Source: DATIJP01 sp964569185
GTDB lineage: Bacteria > Chlamydiota > Chlamydiia > Chlamydiales > Rhabdochlamydiaceae
DNA: 9,323 nucleotides
Direction of reading: 5' to 3'
Assembly (NCBI GenBank): GCA_964569185.1
Contig: CAZMTP010000048.1
Location: 1 to 9,323, forward strand
Under the pieces are notes generated by a model. That model searched no databases. It was not told where the DNA came from and saw nothing but the letters and a program-made list of their open reading frames with translations. A program made the position numbers and the translations under genes. Shown here piece after piece: positions 6,426-9,323 of this stretch. Each line of letters begins with the position of its first letter. Positions within the stretch are counted from its first letter, which is position 1.

Positions 6426-6442
6426 GAGCTTGATATAGCTCA
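6425..6442 (-). repeat. short inverted repeat at the thioesterase start codon
   Basis: TGAGCT (6425-6430) and AGCTCA (6437-6442) form a perfect 6-bp stem with a 6-base loop. In the mRNA the last paired base is the A of the start codon, and the stem covers the region where a ribosome binding site would sit. It could dampen translation initiation, or it could be chance. Confidence 0.3.
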
Positions 6443-6467
6443 GGCGGAAAATAAAAAAAAGATCTGT

Positions 6468-6854
6468 TTAACGTTTGGAGAATTGGAACCGTTTGCGTGC
6501 GCCCGCAAGTCCATACTTCTTTCTTTCTCTTTTGCGCGGATCGCGTGTGAGGAAGCCTACATCTTTCAGCTGCTTGCGGCGCTCCTCTTCTTCTTGAACT
6601 AAAGCGCGCGAAATGCCCAACCGAGCCGCTACGGCTTGGCCTTGGACTCCGCCCCCTTTAATCGTCATGATGATATCATATTTGCCCTCTGCACCAAATT
6701 TCACAAGAGGGGATAGAACGGTCTTTCTTTGAAGTTCGGTAGGAAAATAGTTTTCAAATTCTCTGCCATTCACCTGGATTTTGCCTTTGCCTGGACGAAG
6801 GCGTACGGAGGTCACTGCTGTTTTTCTTCTTCCTGTGCCGATAAATTCTTTCAT
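6468..6854 (-). CDS. rpsI: 30S ribosomal protein S9 (uS9)
   Basis: This is the small-subunit protein whose C-terminal tail reaches the P-site tRNA. It has 128 residues, the usual bacterial length. The family opening GTGRRKTAVTSVRLRPGKG (6-24) is present, as are VNGREFENYFP, a glycine-rich GGGVQGQAVAARLGISRAL (67-85), and the terminal TRDPRKRERKKYG...RKRFQFSKR with the invariant final Lys-Arg. The tail is very close to the chlamydial version as I remember it. It starts 13 bases after the rplM stop, the standard rplM-rpsI arrangement, with only a weak purine-rich sequence (GTGAAAAAAG) before the ATG, consistent with coupling. A T8 run follows on the minus strand but without a stable stem. Confidence 0.97.
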   Translation of the reverse strand: MKEFIGTGRRKTAVTSVRLRPGKGKIQVNGREFENYFPTELQRKTVLSPLVKFGAEGKYDIIMTIKGGGVQGQAVAARLGISRALVQEEEERRKQLKDVGFLTRDPRKRERKKYGLAGARKRFQFSKR

Positions 6855-6867
6855 ACTTTTTTCACTG

Positions 6868-7317
6868 TTAAATGTTTACAATAGTAGGTTGTTGCGCTTC
6901 GAGATCATGCTTTTCTCCAGCAAATACTCGAAGTTTTTTAAATTGTGCTTCGCCCAGACGCGTTTTGGGCATCATGCCTTTCACAGCATGCCAAATTATA
7001 TATTCAGGTTTACGTGCTTTCATTGTGCGATAAGGGATCTCGCGCAATCCACTGATCCCGCCAGAATAGTAGCGATAGACTTTGCGCGCTTCTTTTCCGC
7101 CTGTCACTTCCACTTTCTCTGCATTGATAATGACGACACCATCTCCAGAATCGACATGCGGGGTGTAGCTGGTTTTATGTTTTCCACGTAGGATCTTAGC
7201 GACCTCGCTAGCAAGTCTACCTAAAGTCTTGCCAGAGGCATCTAAAACAAACCATTGAAGGTTGGCTTTAGTCTCTTCTTTTGTGAGAAGCAATGTTTTG
7301 TGCTTTGGATTTTTCAT
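6868..7317 (-). CDS. rplM: 50S ribosomal protein L13 (uL13)
   Basis: This is an early-assembling large-subunit protein that binds 23S rRNA. It has 149 residues, near the usual ~142-150. Visible family elements are WFVLDASGKTLGRLASEVAK (22-41), LRGKHKTSYTPHVDSGDGVVIINAEKV, KVYRYYSGGISGLREIPY, the signature HAVKGMMPKTRLG (110-122), and KLRVFAGEKHDLEAQQP near the C-terminus. The N-terminus has a short extra basic stretch ahead of the conserved core, also found in chlamydial L13. It is the first gene of the minus-strand set rplM-rpsI-thioesterase. A TTAAGG sequence lies 3 bases before the ATG, and a good promoter lies just upstream (7347-7374). Confidence 0.97.
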   Translation of the reverse strand: MKNPKHKTLLLTKEETKANLQWFVLDASGKTLGRLASEVAKILRGKHKTSYTPHVDSGDGVVIINAEKVEVTGGKEARKVYRYYSGGISGLREIPYRTMKARKPEYIIWHAVKGMMPKTRLGEAQFKKLRVFAGEKHDLEAQQPTIVNI

Positions 7318-7346
7318 TGGCCTTAAACAAATTTATAATGGAATAG

Positions 7347-7374
7347 ATCATAGACCTTGGGATCTTTTTTGCAA
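7347..7374 (-). promoter_or_regulatory. promoter for rplM-rpsI
   Basis: On the minus strand TTGCAA (7374-7369) is followed after 16 bases by TATGAT (7352-7347). The predicted start near 7340 leaves a leader of about 22 bases to the rplM ATG at 7317. Both hexamers are fair sigma-70-type matches. TTGCAA is its own reverse complement, and the element overlaps the candidate miaB promoter on the opposite strand. Confidence 0.45.
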
Positions 7375-7386
7375 AGGTTTTTTAAT
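7357..7386 (+). promoter_or_regulatory. candidate promoter for miaB
   Basis: TTGGGA (7357-7362) and TTTAAT (7381-7386) are separated by 18 bases, predicting a start near 7393 and about 30 bases of leader to the miaB ATG at 7424. The -10 matches 5 of 6 consensus bases and the -35 matches 4 of 6. It interleaves with the rplM promoter in the 106-base divergent region. Confidence 0.33.
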
Positions 7387-7423
7387 TGCAGAAGATGTTC
7401 TGCATGAGGTAAGCTTCCTTCCC

Positions 7424-8737
7424 ATGCGTCAATTAAAAACTTTTTACATCCGCACCTACGGTTGCCAAATGAACGAGCTCGATTCTGAAATCATGGTCGG
7501 CGCGCTCGAAAAACGAGGCCTTGCTAGGGTCGAAGAGGAAGAAAATGCTGACCTTTTGCTCTTCAATACCTGCTCTATCCGCGATCTCGCAGAACGCAAG
7601 GTGATGGGCAAGTTAGGCCAGTTGGGCCGCTCTTCTAAAAGAAAGTCTATTATTGGTGTCACTGGCTGCATGGCCATGGCTAAAAAAGAGTCTTTATTCC
7701 GCAAACTCCCCCATATCGATTTTATTATCGGGACCAATAATATCTCCGACCTCGATTCTGTGCTCGATGAGGTGATGGAAACAGGCCGCCAGACGATCCG
7801 CACTGATAGCCAATTTGAAGAAAATCTTAACTATTTAGATGCCAAACGGGATGACCCTGTGAAGGCCCAAGTATCCATTATCCGCGGCTGCGATAAGTTT
7901 TGTACTTATTGTGTTGTGCCCTATACACGCGGTCAAGAGGTGTCCCGCCCCCCAGAAGACATCGAGAAAGAGTGCCGCCTGCTGGTAGATAAAGGATATA
8001 AAGAAATTACTTTACTTGGTCAGAACGTGAACAGCTACGGGAAAGATAAGCCAGAGTGGGCCTGTCTTTTTCATGATCTGCTCTATAAATTAGATAAAAT
8101 TCCAGGGCTAGAAAGAGTCCGTTTTATGACCTCGCATCCTTGTGATATCACAGTCGAACTGATGCATGCGATCCATGATCTTCCTTCACTTTGTGAATTT
8201 GTCCATTTCCCCTTGCAGGCAGGATCCAGTCGTATTTTAAGGAAAATGCACCGGATTTACACGTTGGAAGACTATTTCAACAAAGTGGAACTGCTGCGCA
8301 AAATTGTGCCAGGCGTCTCTTTGGGCACCGATATCATCGTAGGATTTCCCACTGAGACCGAAGAAGAGTTCCAGATGACCTATGATGCGTTTAAACAGAT
8401 CCGTTTTTCAGTCGCTTTTATTTTTGCGTACAGTGCACGTAAAGGAACACCTGCTTTCCGCTGGAAAGATGATGTTCCTGAAGAGGTCAAACAGGAGCGG
8501 CTTCAAAGATTGATGGACCTTTATCAGCAGATGGCGAGTGAAGAGAGAGCGCAAATGATCGGGCAAGAGATAGAAGTGCTTGTCGAAAGGCGCAATCGTG
8601 ATGAGAAACAGCTCAAAGGGCGCACCCGCTGCTGGAAAAAGGTGATCTTCCCAGGCGATGAAAGTTTAATCGGCACTTTGCAAACGATCAAAATCAGCGG
8701 GTACAACAATCAGACCCTTTTGGGCAGTCTTATCTAG
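7424..8737 (+). CDS. miaB: tRNA-2-methylthio-N6-dimethylallyladenosine synthase (radical SAM methylthiotransferase)
   Basis: MiaB converts i6A at position 37 of tRNAs reading UNN codons to ms2i6A, using two [4Fe-4S] clusters and two AdoMet molecules. The protein has 437 residues, normal for the family. The N-terminal UPF0004 domain carries the three cluster cysteines C14 (TYGCQMNE), C50 (FNTCSIRD) and C82 (TGCMAM). The radical SAM motif is C156-x3-C160-x2-C163 in RGCDKFCTYCVVPYTRG. Later marks include LLGQNVNSYG, HFPLQAGSSRIL and IIVGFPTETEEEF, and the C-terminal ~60 residues fit a TRAM tRNA-binding domain. The frame stays open upstream to 7262, but that stretch is antisense to rplM; homology begins right at 7424. 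GAGGT lies 13 bases before this ATG, rather far for a ribosome binding site. Its end overlaps the convergent membrane-protein gene by 8 bases. The presence of QNVNSYG and QAGSS favours MiaB over MtaB/RimO. Confidence 0.95.
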   Translation: MRQLKTFYIRTYGCQMNELDSEIMVGALEKRGLARVEEEENADLLLFNTCSIRDLAERKVMGKLGQLGRSSKRKSIIGVTGCMAMAKKESLFRKLPHIDFIIGTNNISDLDSVLDEVMETGRQTIRTDSQFEENLNYLDAKRDDPVKAQVSIIRGCDKFCTYCVVPYTRGQEVSRPPEDIEKECRLLVDKGYKEITLLGQNVNSYGKDKPEWACLFHDLLYKLDKIPGLERVRFMTSHPCDITVELMHAIHDLPSLCEFVHFPLQAGSSRILRKMHRIYTLEDYFNKVELLRKIVPGVSLGTDIIVGFPTETEEEFQMTYDAFKQIRFSVAFIFAYSARKGTPAFRWKDDVPEEVKQERLQRLMDLYQQMASEERAQMIGQEIEVLVERRNRDEKQLKGRTRCWKKVIFPGDESLIGTLQTIKISGYNNQTLLGSLI

Positions 8738-9260
8738 CTTTCACTTTTATTAAGACTTTAGCCATTACCAGCCCTGCTAAAAACCAGGTAATCACAGAAT
8801 CGATCAAACCAACAATGGTATAACCTGCAGGAGTGCCCCACCAGTTCCATGCGGGAAGATAAGAGAGTATTCCGCCTACAAGACCGATCACTGCAGAGAT
8901 TGTGACAAGATCCCAATATTTTCTCGATTTTGTATGGACTAAGAGCCAAGAAATAAAAAAAGCGGCAATCACTTGAATCACAAAACTGCGGATTAAAGGC
9001 AGCATCTGTTTTTCCTGGACATGCGCCCGATTGATTGAGGCAAACACAAAAGGCATCCCATCAGAGTAGGAATGCGTTTCCATAGGATGATATACATAAA
9101 TGCCATCGACAGGCGCATTTTGCGCGAGCACTTCTGCAACAGTCTCAGCATCTTGAAAATGGTGCATATTGTGCCATGGAATAATCACCCAAGAAACAAA
9201 TCCCCAGATAAAAGCGACGGCTCCACCCAAAAGACTCGATAAAAATAAAGATCTGCTCAT
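8730..9260 (-). CDS. conserved four-helix membrane protein of unknown function
   Basis: This 176-residue protein has four predicted membrane helices (about 5-27, 88-108, 117-136, 147-169). Between the first and second lies a ~60-residue soluble loop, probably periplasmic, that may contain strands (DGIYVYHP, MPFVFASINR). Recognisable signatures are SWVIIPWHNM (23-32), YLPAWNWWGTPAGYT (134-148) and TWFLAGLVMAKV near the end. I recall a widespread bacterial family of hypothetical proteins with the same PWHN and WNWWG marks, but no function. An alternative GTG start lies three codons upstream at 9269; the ATG at 9260 is chosen because GAGGTG (9272-9267) stands 6 bases before it and contains that GTG. 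The gene converges on miaB with an 8-base overlap. About 50 AT-rich bases upstream reach the window edge and probably hold the promoter, which I cannot define with confidence. Confidence 0.72.
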   Translation of the reverse strand: MSRSLFLSSLLGGAVAFIWGFVSWVIIPWHNMHHFQDAETVAEVLAQNAPVDGIYVYHPMETHSYSDGMPFVFASINRAHVQEKQMLPLIRSFVIQVIAAFFISWLLVHTKSRKYWDLVTISAVIGLVGGILSYLPAWNWWGTPAGYTIVGLIDSVITWFLAGLVMAKVLIKVKAR

Positions 9261-9323
9261 ACTTAACACCTCACATTAAAAATATCTTCTACTCATAAAA
9301 GATTTTCTAATTAGAGATCAAGA

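Noticed and set aside
6440..6470. T8 run after rpsI as a rho-independent terminator
   Set aside because: No stable GC-rich stem precedes the run on the minus strand; only tiny palindromes such as AGATCT are present.
6096..7191. Plus-strand open frames at 6096-6311, 6151-6339, 6372-6602 and 6781-7191
   Set aside because: They lie opposite the thioesterase, rpsI and rplM genes, and their translations look like antisense products.
7262..7423. 54-residue N-terminal extension of miaB in the open frame
   Set aside because: Most of it is antisense to the start of rplM, and MiaB homology begins exactly at the ATG at 7424.
7456..8949. Minus-strand frames at 7456-7803 and 8524-8709, and an alternative minus-strand frame at 8758-8949
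   Set aside because: The first two are antisense to conserved MiaB domains; the last is another frame of the membrane-protein gene with cysteine-rich, low-quality composition.
1..9323. CRISPR array, tRNA, rRNA, insertion sequence or riboswitch
   Set aside because: No regularly spaced repeats, cloverleaf-like segments, transposase-like proteins or long structured leaders were seen; nearly the whole window is coding.

Overview
The window looks like chromosomal DNA of a chlamydia, most likely an environmental, Parachlamydiales-type member. The clearest sign is the pair uL13-uS9: the C-terminal tail of the S9 protein (TRDPRKRERKKYG followed by RKRFQFSKR) is close to the version I know from Chlamydia. 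The organism is a Gram-negative LPS producer, since LptF/LptG-type permeases and an LpxT homologue are present. GC content looks like low-to-mid 40s by eye, higher than in several amoeba-associated relatives. Genus assignment is inference.

Layout. (1) 1-2436, plus strand: an envelope operon made of a 5'-truncated LptF/LptG permease, a complete second LptF/LptG permease, and a PAP2-family protein that closely resembles the lipid A phosphotransferase LpxT. (2) 2405-2803, minus strand: a small S-adenosylmethionine decarboxylase (SpeD) homologue whose Ser-His-Cys active-site triad is kept inside an unusual motif; its 3' end overlaps that of lpxT. (3) 2863-5135, plus strand: an M32 (Taq-type) metallocarboxypeptidase and, overlapping it by 4 bases, an unrecognised protein with kinase-like motifs and a hydrophobic N-terminus. 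(4) 5107-5943, minus strand: an AT-rich two-gene cassette with a zeta-toxin-like kinase and a small basic partner, probably a toxin-antitoxin-like module; a good promoter lies so close to the kinase ATG that the message may be leaderless. (5) 5946-7317, minus strand: rplM, rpsI and a hotdog acyl-CoA thioesterase. (6) 7424-8737, plus strand: miaB, divergent from rplM. (7) 8730-9260, minus strand: a four-helix conserved membrane protein of unknown function.

The genes are very tightly packed. All three tail-to-tail junctions overlap (32, 29 and 8 bases), leaving no room for ordinary terminators. Most genes are core functions: LPS export and modification, ribosome, tRNA modification, lipid and peptide turnover. 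The parts most worth a second look are the zeta-like cassette, the SpeD homologue with its altered active-site loop, and the kinase-like protein coupled to the carboxypeptidase. I saw no rRNA, tRNA, CRISPR array, insertion sequence or convincing rho-independent terminator, and there is no gene-free stretch above 300 bases.
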